From assembly GCA_021739635.1 (NCBI GenBank), contig JAIPBH010000003.1:124001-188000 (forward strand): a stretch of DNA of 64,000 nucleotides, read 5' to 3'. Positions within the stretch are counted from its first letter, which is position 1. Each line of letters opens with the position of its first letter. The notes beneath the pieces are model-generated. The model did no database searches. It had not been told where the DNA came from and worked only from the letters and a program-made list of their open reading frames with translations. Origin of the DNA: Flavobacteriaceae bacterium. Its GTDB lineage: Bacteria; Bacteroidota; Bacteroidia; Flavobacteriales; Flavobacteriaceae. This document shows positions 17,641 to 25,608 of this stretch, in pieces. A program made the position numbers and the translations under genes.

Positions 17641-17813
17641 TAGTCTCTATTTGCTCTATTTTTATTATATCTATAAATTAAATAAGCCAATGCCACTAAG
17701 ATTATAAAAGGCAGCATAGAACCTATAAAAATGCCTATTTCGTAACTAGAATCAGGGGCATTTTTTATTTTATCTTCTATATTAATATCTTGAATAATAG
17801 TTATTAATAACAT
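17640..17813 (-). CDS. Small single-pass membrane protein (57 residues)
   Basis: This 57-codon frame starts with ATG at 17813. The product has an acidic N-terminal part (about residues 9-25), one transmembrane segment (GIFIGSMLPFIILVALAYLIY, within about 28-49) and a basic end (RYNKNRANRD). The charge arrangement predicts N-terminus outside and C-terminus in. The stop overlaps the start of the next 32-residue gene (TAATG). These two small genes fill most of the 446-base stretch between queD and the stress-protein gene, which otherwise would look empty. Function unknown; possibilities such as accessory subunits of a membrane complex are guesses. Confidence 0.62.
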   Translation of the reverse strand: MLLITIIQDINIEDKIKNAPDSSYEIGIFIGSMLPFIILVALAYLIYRYNKNRANRD

Positions 17814-17893
17814 AATTTTAAATTATTTTTCAAATTTAGGCTTTTTTTAATAAAGCATAATATATTCTTTTTACTGTTTATTTGATTTATTTA

Positions 17894-17913
17894 GTAATCA
17901 TTTAAATGATTAC
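17894..17913. promoter_or_regulatory. Perfect 20-bp palindrome overlapping the promoter of the stress-protein gene
   Basis: GTAATCATTTAAATGATTAC reads the same on both strands. Its last three bases are the first three of the -7 box TACTTTTG at 17911-17918, so a dimeric regulator bound here would block or modulate RNA polymerase. It ends 47 bases before the start codon. I do not recognise the cognate regulator. Confidence 0.65.
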
Positions 17914-17918
17914 TTTTG
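17911..17918 (+). promoter_or_regulatory. -7 box of the universal stress protein gene
   Basis: TACTTTTG matches TAnnTTTG exactly, 42 bases before the ATG. A TTTG at 17881-17884 is the only -33 candidate, with 26 bases between, slightly long; this would suit a regulated promoter. Confidence 0.5.
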
Positions 17919-17960
17919 CATAACATTTTATTGTAATTTTAATTTTTTAAAAATTTACTC

Positions 17961-18758
17961 ATGAAAAATATTTTAGTCCCTGTTGGAACTTCAAAAAATA
18001 CGCTAAGTCATTTGCAGTATGCCGTAGATTTTGCAGAAGCTTTTGGAGCAAAACTTTATGTTGTTCATATATACAAAGTGTTTACAAAGGCTGGAACTAT
18101 GATAAATTTAGATCATATTTTAGAACGTGAAAGCAAGGATTATTTGATTGAGTTAATGTCTAAAATAGACACAAAAAATGTTGAGGTTGTTACTAAAGCA
18201 TTAAAAGGAAAAGTTGTTGATACGTTAGAATTAGTTTGTAAAATAGCTAATATTGATTTGGTGTTAATACAACCAAGAACTAATTCTGTAAATGATGAAG
18301 CTTTTTTAGGAGAAACATCAGGAAAAATTGTTAAGCAAATGAATGGACCAGTAACAATGATTGTACCAGAAGGATTTGTTTTTGAACCTATTCACAACAT
18401 ATTAATGGCCATGAAATCGGCAATTATTAAAAAGGAAAACGCCTTGGAATCTGTTAAAGCTTTAAAAGCAAAGTTTAAATGTAAAATTGATTTGCTTTTA
18501 GTAAAAACACCATTTCATAAAGAAGGAGATTTTGATGTTAATGACGAATTATCTGAATTGGTTGATGATATTACAACAACAGAAAACGCTACTACATTTC
18601 AAGGTGTGTTGAGACATTACGAATCACACAATCCAAATATGTTGTGTGTAGTAAGGCGAAAAAGAGGATTTTTTACCAAAAAGTGGGAAAAAAATGTAAT
18701 TTTGAAAAAAGATTTTTCAAGCTCAATTCCTGTTTTAGTGTTGAGTGAATTAAAATAA
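17961..18758 (+). CDS. Universal stress protein, tandem-domain
   Basis: A 265-residue cytosolic protein with a clear N-terminal Usp domain (MKNILVPVGTSKNTLSHLQYAVDFAEAFGA) and a second, more degenerate copy starting at PIHNILMAMKSAIIKKENALESVKALK. Such tandem UspA proteins are common in Flavobacteriaceae and are usually induced by stress or low oxygen. The ATP-binding GxxGS-type loop is not evident in either half (VFLGETSGKIV is the nearest), so nucleotide binding is uncertain. Transcribed alone, behind a perfect 20-bp palindrome; a tRNA gene follows 6 bases after the stop. Confidence 0.85.
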   Translation: MKNILVPVGTSKNTLSHLQYAVDFAEAFGAKLYVVHIYKVFTKAGTMINLDHILERESKDYLIELMSKIDTKNVEVVTKALKGKVVDTLELVCKIANIDLVLIQPRTNSVNDEAFLGETSGKIVKQMNGPVTMIVPEGFVFEPIHNILMAMKSAIIKKENALESVKALKAKFKCKIDLLLVKTPFHKEGDFDVNDELSELVDDITTTENATTFQGVLRHYESHNPNMLCVVRRKRGFFTKKWEKNVILKKDFSSSIPVLVLSELK

Positions 18759-18764
18759 TTATTT

Positions 18765-18838
18765 GGGGATGTAGCTCAGTTGGCTAGAGCGCTTGGCTGG
18801 CAGCCAAGAGGTCGTGGGTTCGAGCCCCATCTTCTCCA
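18765..18838 (+). tRNA. tRNA-Ala (anticodon GGC)
   Basis: A 74-base cloverleaf: acceptor GGGGATG pairing with CTTCTCC, D arm GCTC...GAGC, anticodon stem CTTGG/CCAAG around the loop CTGGCAG with anticodon GGC, and T arm GTGGG-TTCGAGC-CCCAT. The acceptor has the G3:U70 pair that defines alanine identity, confirming the assignment. One T-T mismatch is present in the acceptor stem (6:67). The 3' CCA is not encoded. Confidence 0.95.
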
Positions 18839-19014
18839 CAGTAATATCAAGGCTTTCAAGAAATTGAAGGTCTTTTTTGGGTTTAACTATTTCAGTTTGC
18901 TAATATGGTTTAAACTTGTTCAAAGGTTTACTGTTTTAAATCAACATAAATTTGTATATTTATTTAAACATTTAGGATTAAATGTTTAATAATAACCAAA
19001 CTAATATTATAATT

Positions 19015-19200
19015 ATGGATTTTAAAAAATCAATTCTAAATCTTCTGTTGTATTTAGTTTTATCACCAATCATTATTTATATCATTTTAGGAATAGCAAA
19101 ATTAGCGGGTTCTACTTATGAAATGACTAATGGCGAAACGTTTATTATTTGGCTACTTATGGCTATTGTAATAAACCTATCTATTGTTAAAAAAGACTGA
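19015..19200 (+). CDS. Small two-helix membrane protein (61 residues)
   Basis: From the ATG at 19015 (MDFKKSILNLLLYLVLSPII) the protein has two hydrophobic helices, about residues 8-30 and 39-56, separated by a short polar loop (AGSTYEMTNGETF), and ends in VKKD. An in-frame ATG at 18982 would add 11 polar residues but the MDFKKS start looks more natural. A -7-like TAAATTTG lies at 18947-18954, giving a leader of about 55 bases. No family is recognised; the composition and a strong terminator after the gene support a real small gene. Confidence 0.6.
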   Translation: MDFKKSILNLLLYLVLSPIIIYIILGIAKLAGSTYEMTNGETFIIWLLMAIVINLSIVKKD

Positions 19201-19221
19201 TACTTGTTATAAGTGTGAGTT

Positions 19222-19254
19222 AATAAATGCCAGTTTAAAAAACTGGCATTTATT
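19222..19254. terminator. Bidirectional intrinsic terminator
   Basis: A perfect 15-bp stem (AATAAATGCCAGTTT at 19222-19236 and its complement at 19240-19254) closes an AAA loop. It lies between the small membrane protein gene and the convergent hydrolase gene, whose last codons overlap the right arm. Confidence 0.85.
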
Positions 19255-20086
19255 TATTAAAAGATTTTATTAAATCTAAAACTTTTTCCAGTTGTGTGGG
19301 TAAATAATTTTCTTTCCATGGATGAGAAGTTCCAAAAACATGGTTAGCGCCTTCAATAATTTCAAGATTGCTTTTACGATTCCATTGATGCAAATTTTTT
19401 GCTTCTTCAAATGTAACACTAGTGTCAGCATCACCATGAATAATTAAATGTGGTATTTTTAGGTTTGATACGGCACGTTTTATTGTGAGGCGTTCTTCAT
19501 TTTTTACAAAATCTTTAAAGAATTGAAAATAATGGGGCATTTGCTGTTTGGTTCTACCATTTTCAACGTAATATACACCTGTTTTTTCCCAAGATTCAAA
19601 GGCTTTACCAGTTGGAAATCTAATTTTATAATTACAAACTCCAGCTAAACTTATCACATTTTTTATTCTAGAATCTTCTTCTGCTTTAATTAGTACAATA
19701 CCACCACCACGGCTATGACCAAGCAGTGTTATGTTATTAATGTTGGCTTCTGATTTAAGTAGCTCATAATCACAAACCCAGTTAATAACTAATTCTAAAT
19801 CATCTAATTCCTTGGTGTAATTATTATTTCCGAAGGCTTCTAAATCTGGAAAATCTATGGGTTGTTTTATGGTTCCGCCATTGTGAGAGAAATTGAATTT
19901 AATAAAACAAAAACCAGCTTCAGCAAATGCATTGGCCATTAAATTCCATGCACCCCAATCTTTAAAGCCTTTGTATCCATGACAAAATATTATGATGGGT
20001 TTTTGTGCCTCATTAGGGAAATACTGGTAATCAATTAAAATTGGTTTTTGGTGTTTACCCTGAATGATGACACTATTTTTAATCAT
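19250..20086 (-). CDS. Alpha/beta-hydrolase (dienelactone hydrolase/S9-like)
   Basis: A 278-residue hydrolase with the oxyanion region HGYKGFKDWGAWN, the nucleophile elbow GHSRGGG (serine near residue 124), a late aspartate in IHGDADTSVTFEEA and the catalytic histidine in GANHVFGTSHPW. No signal peptide is visible, so it should be cytosolic. The family includes esterases and acylaminoacyl peptidases; the substrate is unknown. It begins 3 bases after addB and is probably in the addB transcript. The end of the gene forms one arm of a terminator hairpin. Confidence 0.85.
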   Translation of the reverse strand: MIKNSVIIQGKHQKPILIDYQYFPNEAQKPIIIFCHGYKGFKDWGAWNLMANAFAEAGFCFIKFNFSHNGGTIKQPIDFPDLEAFGNNNYTKELDDLELVINWVCDYELLKSEANINNITLLGHSRGGGIVLIKAEEDSRIKNVISLAGVCNYKIRFPTGKAFESWEKTGVYYVENGRTKQQMPHYFQFFKDFVKNEERLTIKRAVSNLKIPHLIIHGDADTSVTFEEAKNLHQWNRKSNLEIIEGANHVFGTSHPWKENYLPTQLEKVLDLIKSFNK

Positions 20087-20089
20087 AAT

Positions 20090-22852
20090 TTATACTTCTT
20101 TTTCTGTAAAAGGAATGTTTGGGTTACATATTTCAATAATAAGTTTTTTCAACTCTTTAGTAAAATTCTCTAATGTTTCAGAGGTGATTAAAGTGTCCTT
20201 TTTAGCATATGCACCAGACTTATCCTTTTTTGCAAACTTTAAAAATCCAGCTTTCAAATTTTTAAACGAAATAATACCTGCTTCAATGGGTAAGTTAATT
20301 TGTTTTGATTGTTGCATCATATAGGCGTATGCGAGTATTTGAAAGGGTTTGCTGTATTTTTTATAATCTGTGGTAATATCTTCCCAATTTACAATTTCAA
20401 CCTCTCCTTGGGCTACGTTTCCGGTTTTATAATCTATAATTCGTGTTGTACCATTATATTCATCAACTCTATCAATTTTGCCTGTTATTTTTACAGGAAA
20501 ATGTAGTTCAGAGATATCAATAACTACATTATTCTCTGCTTCAATAGCTAATATTTTTATTTGATTTCCTTGTTTTAAATCAGAAATTTCTATGTCTAAA
20601 AAATTTGAAATATATCGTTTAGCAATTTCAAAAACAATAAGGTTTTTTCCTTTTGTAATGTCTCCTTCTTTATAAACAGCTTTAAAATGATGTGTTACTG
20701 TTTTTTCTATTTGAAGTTTCATAGTTTTTATAGCATCAACTGATAAAAATGTACCAAGTAAAGGTGTATAAAAATCTTGAAGCGTATTATGTATAACGGT
20801 TCCTAACGTGTTTGCCGCAACAGTTTCTTCGGCATCATCATACTCTTTAATATTTAAAATTTTCTGATAATAAAAATCTATAGGATTTCTAATGTAATTT
20901 GTAAGTGATGAAGGAGAAAATCCGTTTTCGGCAATTTTAATAATTGTGTCAATGACTTGTGGTGTTTTTTCAATGACGTTTAAAGTGTTGTTAATTATAG
21001 GAACTGTTGGTGTTACTATATGATGAGATAATTTATGAATATTTTCAATTTCTAATTGTGTAATAAACCTACTTTTTTCGCCGCCAGTTAGCACATCAGA
21101 TTCTGTATTATATAAAATGAAAATGTTTTTAGCTCGTTGTAGAAGCCTGTAAAAATGGTAGGTATAAACAGCGTCTTTTTCTTTATAAGTAGGTAGGTTG
21201 TTTTCAAGTTTAACATCATACGGAATAAAGGAGTTATTGCTTTTTCCTGCAGGTAGAATACCTTCATTTACCGATGATATTATAACCGTTTCAAAATCTA
21301 AAACACGAGATTCCAACATCCCCATAATCTGTAAACCCTGTAAAGGTTCTCCTTTAAAATCTAATGTTTCTGAACTCAACAATTCTTTATACACACGATG
21401 TAAGGTTGTAATATCTTTGATGTAATTATATTTTGAATTTAAACGAATGAGTTCATTAAATAGCTCGTTAAACCGAAAAGCATATTCTAATGAAAGCAAA
21501 TTTGATGATTTGTTTTTATCTAAATAATTTTTAATGATTAGTATAAGATTTGAACAATTTTTTAAAGCAAACTCTATGGTTTTATTCCAGTTTTCAAACA
21601 AAATCTCAATGAGAGTATTATTTGTAGCATCTGTGATTTCTTTTAAGCGCTCAATATTTATATAAATTAGATTATTACTTTCAATAGTTTCAATAACCTT
21701 AGAAGCATAGTCAACGTCTTTGTTATAAAATAGCGGACGTATAAATTGATGTGATATAATTTTTATTATGTCTTTGTAATAAAATGCGTTAGCTGGATTT
21801 TTATGAATGTGAAATAAATTCTCAAACAAAGACGCTAATGGAATGGATTTTAAAGGGAAACCCATAGTAATATTTAACGCTTCTATATTTGAAGGCAGCG
21901 AATTTAATACAGGAATCAGTAAATTTTCATCACCCAAAACAACTGCTGTATTGTTTAAATACCCTTTTTCTGTTTTTAATTTATTTAAAATAGTGCCAAT
22001 AAATTTAGCTTGACCAATATTTTTAGGAATTCCAAAAACTGAGATGTTCTTGTCTTTTGAGTAGTTGTTGGTTATCCAATTAAAGGTATTTGTTTTGAAA
22101 TAATTCCAGTTTTTTTTATGAGTTCTAGTAAAAAGTCCAGCATCATGAATAGGGTTGTTTATAAAAACCTCATCTATATCCCAATAAATTTCAGCTAAAC
22201 CGCATTGAAGCAACTCTTGAATGATGGTTTCTTCTGATGAGTTTAGTGCATTAAAACCTAAAAATACGTGTTGGGTATTTTGGTTATTTTGAATGTAGTT
22301 TTCTAGATTTTCAACAGCTTCTCTATAAATAAGACCTTGATAGCCAATTTTTTTTAGAATAAGTTGTTCAGTAAAATGATTATAATAGTTGTGTAGCTTT
22401 TTCCAAAAGGACAAATAGTTTGTAACAAAATCTGTTTTGTTAACATCTAAAGACCAGTGATTTAAATCTTGAATAGCACTTAAATAGTTAAAAATTTGTT
22501 TTTGAGGAATAAGATACCTATCAATTTCATTAAAATCCTGCAAAAGTATTTGTGCCCATTTAGAAAAAGATTCAAATGCTTCTTGGTCTTCTTTTTTAGT
22601 TAAAAATGTATAAGTATTATAAAACTCAAAAAGTAATTCAGTATTTGAAATAGTTTTTAGCTGAGAGAGTTTTTCAACAAACTCTTCAATGCTTAAAATA
22701 TTGGGAGAAAAGATACTTTCTTGAACAATTTGAGAGAGTTGATTTTTTAGAAATAACCCTGCTCTTTTGCTAGGTAAAACAAAGGTAATTGAAGAGAGGT
22801 TCTCACTCTTGTTTTGTAAATCTATTAGTACATCAGAAATAAAAGTAGCCAT
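20090..22852 (-). CDS. addB: AddB-like PD-(D/E)XK exonuclease subunit
   Basis: AddB pairs with AddA to unwind and resect double-strand breaks for RecA-dependent repair. The 920-residue product has an inactive helicase-like N-terminus without a proper Walker A (FVLPSKRAGLFLKNQL) and a C-terminal PD-(D/E)XK nuclease (IRNPIDFYYQKIL, TLGTVIHNTLQDFY, GKIDRVD near 793-799, IIDYKTG near 807-813). The iron-sulfur cysteines of Firmicutes AddB are not apparent. The probable partner addA lies 2.8 kb upstream on the same strand, separated by kbl and ompA. A terminator 13 bases ahead of the start isolates it from ompA transcription. Confidence 0.88.
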   Translation of the reverse strand: MATFISDVLIDLQNKSENLSSITFVLPSKRAGLFLKNQLSQIVQESIFSPNILSIEEFVEKLSQLKTISNTELLFEFYNTYTFLTKKEDQEAFESFSKWAQILLQDFNEIDRYLIPQKQIFNYLSAIQDLNHWSLDVNKTDFVTNYLSFWKKLHNYYNHFTEQLILKKIGYQGLIYREAVENLENYIQNNQNTQHVFLGFNALNSSEETIIQELLQCGLAEIYWDIDEVFINNPIHDAGLFTRTHKKNWNYFKTNTFNWITNNYSKDKNISVFGIPKNIGQAKFIGTILNKLKTEKGYLNNTAVVLGDENLLIPVLNSLPSNIEALNITMGFPLKSIPLASLFENLFHIHKNPANAFYYKDIIKIISHQFIRPLFYNKDVDYASKVIETIESNNLIYINIERLKEITDATNNTLIEILFENWNKTIEFALKNCSNLILIIKNYLDKNKSSNLLSLEYAFRFNELFNELIRLNSKYNYIKDITTLHRVYKELLSSETLDFKGEPLQGLQIMGMLESRVLDFETVIISSVNEGILPAGKSNNSFIPYDVKLENNLPTYKEKDAVYTYHFYRLLQRAKNIFILYNTESDVLTGGEKSRFITQLEIENIHKLSHHIVTPTVPIINNTLNVIEKTPQVIDTIIKIAENGFSPSSLTNYIRNPIDFYYQKILNIKEYDDAEETVAANTLGTVIHNTLQDFYTPLLGTFLSVDAIKTMKLQIEKTVTHHFKAVYKEGDITKGKNLIVFEIAKRYISNFLDIEISDLKQGNQIKILAIEAENNVVIDISELHFPVKITGKIDRVDEYNGTTRIIDYKTGNVAQGEVEIVNWEDITTDYKKYSKPFQILAYAYMMQQSKQINLPIEAGIISFKNLKAGFLKFAKKDKSGAYAKKDTLITSETLENFTKELKKLIIEICNPNIPFTEKEV

Positions 22853-22865
22853 TGTATAAAAATAA

Positions 22866-22893
22866 AAAACGCTTCGGATATCCGAAGCGTTTT
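22866..22893 (-). terminator. Intrinsic terminator of ompA
   Basis: A 28-base perfect palindrome (arms AAAACGCTTCGGAT and ATCCGAAGCGTTTT) followed on the minus strand by TTTT. It lies 29 bases after the ompA stop and 13 bases before the addB start, so addB must have its own promoter or rely on read-through. Confidence 0.85.
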
Positions 22894-22922
22894 AAACTTA
22901 TTATTTATTAGCTATTTTATAA

Positions 22923-24278
22923 TTATTTCGCTAAGTTAATTTCAACACGTCTGTTGTTAGCTCTACCTTTACTTGTAGTGTTAGAGTCAATTGGTTTAGA
23001 TTCACCATAACCAATAGAAGAAAGTCTTGAAGCGTTAACACCGTTTGATACTAAGTATTCTTTTACAGAATTAGCTCTAGCATCAGATAATTTTTGGTTA
23101 GTGGCATCACTTCCAACACTATCAGTGTGACCTTCTACAGTAAATTTAGAATTTGGATACTCATTAAGAATTTTAATAATATCACCTAAAACAGCTGCAG
23201 ATTGAGCTTTAATACTAGATTTTCCAGTATCAAATAAGATAGTTTTAGCATAAGCATTTAAACTTTTTTGAACTTCTTCTGAAATTTCAGGACATCCATT
23301 GTTAGCAACGGTTCCTTTAACATCTGGACATTTGTCATCTTTATCTAACACACCATCACCGTCGGTATCTGGCCAAGGACAACCTTGGTTAGCAGCAGGA
23401 CCAGCAACATCAACACATTTATCATCAGCATCAGTTACACCATCGCCATCAGCATCAGGACAACCAGCTAAAGCTTTTAAACCAGCAACTGTAGGACAGT
23501 TATCGTTTTTATCAGCTACACCATCACCATCAGTATCAGGACATCCGTTAAACTCAGCTGAACCAGATTCGTTAGGACATTCATCTTTACTATCTTCAAT
23601 ACCATCACCATCAGTATCAGGACATCCGTTGAATGCTGCTAAACCAGCAACATCTGGACAAGCATCATCTTTGTCATATATACCATCACCATCAGTATCA
23701 CTTCCACCAAATTTGATAGAGATACCAGCAGTGTGTTGGAAATGAGTTGATAAATAATCTTCAAAAGCATGTTTGTAAGACGATTGAACGGTTAAACCAA
23801 CGTTTTCACTAAACCAAATATTGAAACCTAAAGTTCCATTAATTGTTCCAGCTCCAATTTCATCAACCCAAGTGTAACCACCACCAACACCTAAATAAGG
23901 GTCGAAAGTTGTACCGTTTAAGAAATTGTATTTAATTGTACCATCAACAGCATAGTAAGATAAATCACTAACTGAGGCATCACCAAATTTATCAATTTTA
24001 TTTAATGATCCAGCAACTCCAAAAGAGAAACCATCGCTTAAATATTTTGATACTGAGATTGATGATAAAGATGGTAAAATATTCCAATGGTCATTTACGT
24101 TGAAGTATTCAGCAAAAATATCTCCTTGAGGAGCATTTTCTCCAACAGGGAATAAATCAACTGCGTTAGTACCAATGGTAATTTGCCATGGGTTGTTTTT
24201 GTCTTGCGCATTAGCGTTGCTATAACCAAGTACAAGCAACATAGCGAACAATAATCTGCTAAGATTTTTCATATTCAA
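22923..24278 (-). CDS. OmpA-family outer-membrane protein with thrombospondin type 3 repeats
   Basis: A 451-residue cell-envelope protein. Parts in order: signal peptide (about 1-24, ending SNANAQ), an OmpA-type beta barrel (about 25-190), five calcium-binding TSP3 repeats of the DTDGDGxxDxxDxCP type (about 195-335), and a C-terminal OmpA domain that binds peptidoglycan ([51 protein letters not shown]). It anchors the outer membrane to the cell wall and is typically very abundant; a near-consensus promoter and its own terminator agree with that. It sits between addB and kbl with no functional link. Confidence 0.95.
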   Translation of the reverse strand: MNMKNLSRLLFAMLLVLGYSNANAQDKNNPWQITIGTNAVDLFPVGENAPQGDIFAEYFNVNDHWNILPSLSSISVSKYLSDGFSFGVAGSLNKIDKFGDASVSDLSYYAVDGTIKYNFLNGTTFDPYLGVGGGYTWVDEIGAGTINGTLGFNIWFSENVGLTVQSSYKHAFEDYLSTHFQHTAGISIKFGGSDTDGDGIYDKDDACPDVAGLAAFNGCPDTDGDGIEDSKDECPNESGSAEFNGCPDTDGDGVADKNDNCPTVAGLKALAGCPDADGDGVTDADDKCVDVAGPAANQGCPWPDTDGDGVLDKDDKCPDVKGTVANNGCPEISEEVQKSLNAYAKTILFDTGKSSIKAQSAAVLGDIIKILNEYPNSKFTVEGHTDSVGSDATNQKLSDARANSVKEYLVSNGVNASRLSSIGYGESKPIDSNTTSKGRANNRRVEINLAK

Positions 24279-24307
24279 AAGTTTAATTTTTAAGTGTTAA
24301 TTGTAAA

Positions 24308-24338
24308 CAAAAGTAAGTTGTTAAATGTTATTAACAAA
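24308..24338 (-). promoter_or_regulatory. Consensus Bacteroidota promoter of ompA
   Basis: Minus-strand TTTG (24335-24338), then 19 bases, then TACTTTTG (24308-24315): an exact match to TTTG-N19-TAnnTTTG. It lies 29 bases before the start codon and is the best promoter in the window, as expected for an abundant porin. Confidence 0.8.
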
Positions 24339-24395
24339 GACAAATATATAAAAAAAATGAAAAAATTGTTTAATTATCAATAGTTAGGAATGATT

Positions 24396-25589
24396 TCAAA
24401 TAATATTTAATGCTTTTCCAACCTTAGAAAATGCAAGAATAGCCTTATCTAAATGCTCTTTTGTGTGTGCTGCAGATAGCTGTACTCTTATTCTTGCTTT
24501 TTCTTTTGGAACCACAGGAAAAAAGAAGCCTATTACATAAATTCCTTCTTTTAATAGCATATTTGCCATAGTTTGGGATAGTTTTGCGTCGTATAACATA
24601 ACAGGAACAATAGCAGAATCTCCATCAATAATATCAAAACCAGCTTTTTTCATCCCTATTTTGAAATAATTGGTATTCCATTCTAGAGTATCTCTTAAAT
24701 TGGTATCATTACTTAGCATATCAAAAACCTTGATAGAAGCACCAACAATAGCTGGAGCTAATGAATTTGAAAATAAATAAGGCCTTGATCGTTGACGCAA
24801 CATTTCTATAATTTCTTTTTTACCGGTTGTATAACCGCCCATAGCACCACCTAATGCTTTGCCTAATGTACCAGTAATGATATCTATTCGGCCAATAACG
24901 CCTTTTTCTTGAAGTGTTCCACGGCCAGTTTTTCCTATAAATCCTGCAGCATGGCACTCATCTATCATCACTAAAGCCTCATATGTATCGGCTAAATCAC
25001 AAATTTTGTCAAGAGGTGCCACTAATCCATCCATAGAAAAAACGCCATCTGTAACAATAATTTTAAACCTTGCTCCATTATTATTAGCAGAAATAAGTTG
25101 TTGTTCTAAATCGGTCATATTGCTGTTTTCATAACGATATCTGGCTGCTTTGCATAAACGAACGCCATCAATAATAGAGGCATGATTTAAGGAGTCTGAA
25201 ATAATAGCGTCTTGTTCACCAAAAAGTGGTTCAAAAATACCAGCATTAGCATCAAAAGCTGCAGCATATAATATAGTGTCTTCTGTTTGATAGAAGTTTG
25301 CTATTTTTTGCTCTAATTCTTTATGAATATCTTGAGTACCACAAATGAATCTTACTGATGACATTCCAAATCCATGCGTGTCCATAGCATCTTTGGCAGC
25401 TTGAATAACTTCTGGATGTGACGAAAGCCCTAAATAATTGTTGGCACAAAAATTTAAAACGGTTTCTCCTGTGTTTAAAGTAATCTCAGCGCCTTGGGCT
25501 GATGTGATTATACGTTCACTTTTAAAAAGACCAAGCTCTTTAATGTCTTTAAGTTCTTGCTGCAAATGTTGTTGTAGTTTGCCGTACAT
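24396..25589 (-). CDS. kbl: Glycine C-acetyltransferase (2-amino-3-ketobutyrate CoA ligase)
   Basis: KBL cleaves 2-amino-3-ketobutyrate with CoA to glycine and acetyl-CoA in threonine breakdown. The 397-residue protein has the full alpha-oxoamine synthase set: FCANNYLGLSSHPEV, GFGMSSVRFICGTQDIHKELE, the DECHAAGFIGKTGRG motif and the PLP lysine in GTLGKALGGAMGGYTTG. The RFICGTQ loop favours KBL over BioF. Threonine dehydrogenase is not nearby in the window. It lies 19 bases after addA and is likely on the same transcript. Confidence 0.93.
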   Translation of the reverse strand: MYGKLQQHLQQELKDIKELGLFKSERIITSAQGAEITLNTGETVLNFCANNYLGLSSHPEVIQAAKDAMDTHGFGMSSVRFICGTQDIHKELEQKIANFYQTEDTILYAAAFDANAGIFEPLFGEQDAIISDSLNHASIIDGVRLCKAARYRYENSNMTDLEQQLISANNNGARFKIIVTDGVFSMDGLVAPLDKICDLADTYEALVMIDECHAAGFIGKTGRGTLQEKGVIGRIDIITGTLGKALGGAMGGYTTGKKEIIEMLRQRSRPYLFSNSLAPAIVGASIKVFDMLSNDTNLRDTLEWNTNYFKIGMKKAGFDIIDGDSAIVPVMLYDAKLSQTMANMLLKEGIYVIGFFFPVVPKEKARIRVQLSAAHTKEHLDKAILAFSKVGKALNII

Positions 25590-25608
25590 GATTTTATTTT
25601 TTACAAAG

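Noticed and set aside
18780-18989. Open frame starting inside the tRNA gene
   Set aside because: It reads through tRNA-Ala(GGC), whose structure and G3:U70 identity pair are clear; the rest has no protein-like features.
23299-23745. 148-residue plus-strand frame opposite ompA
   Set aside because: It is the antisense of the TSP3 repeat region; its P/S-rich periodic composition is produced by the calcium-binding repeats on the other strand.
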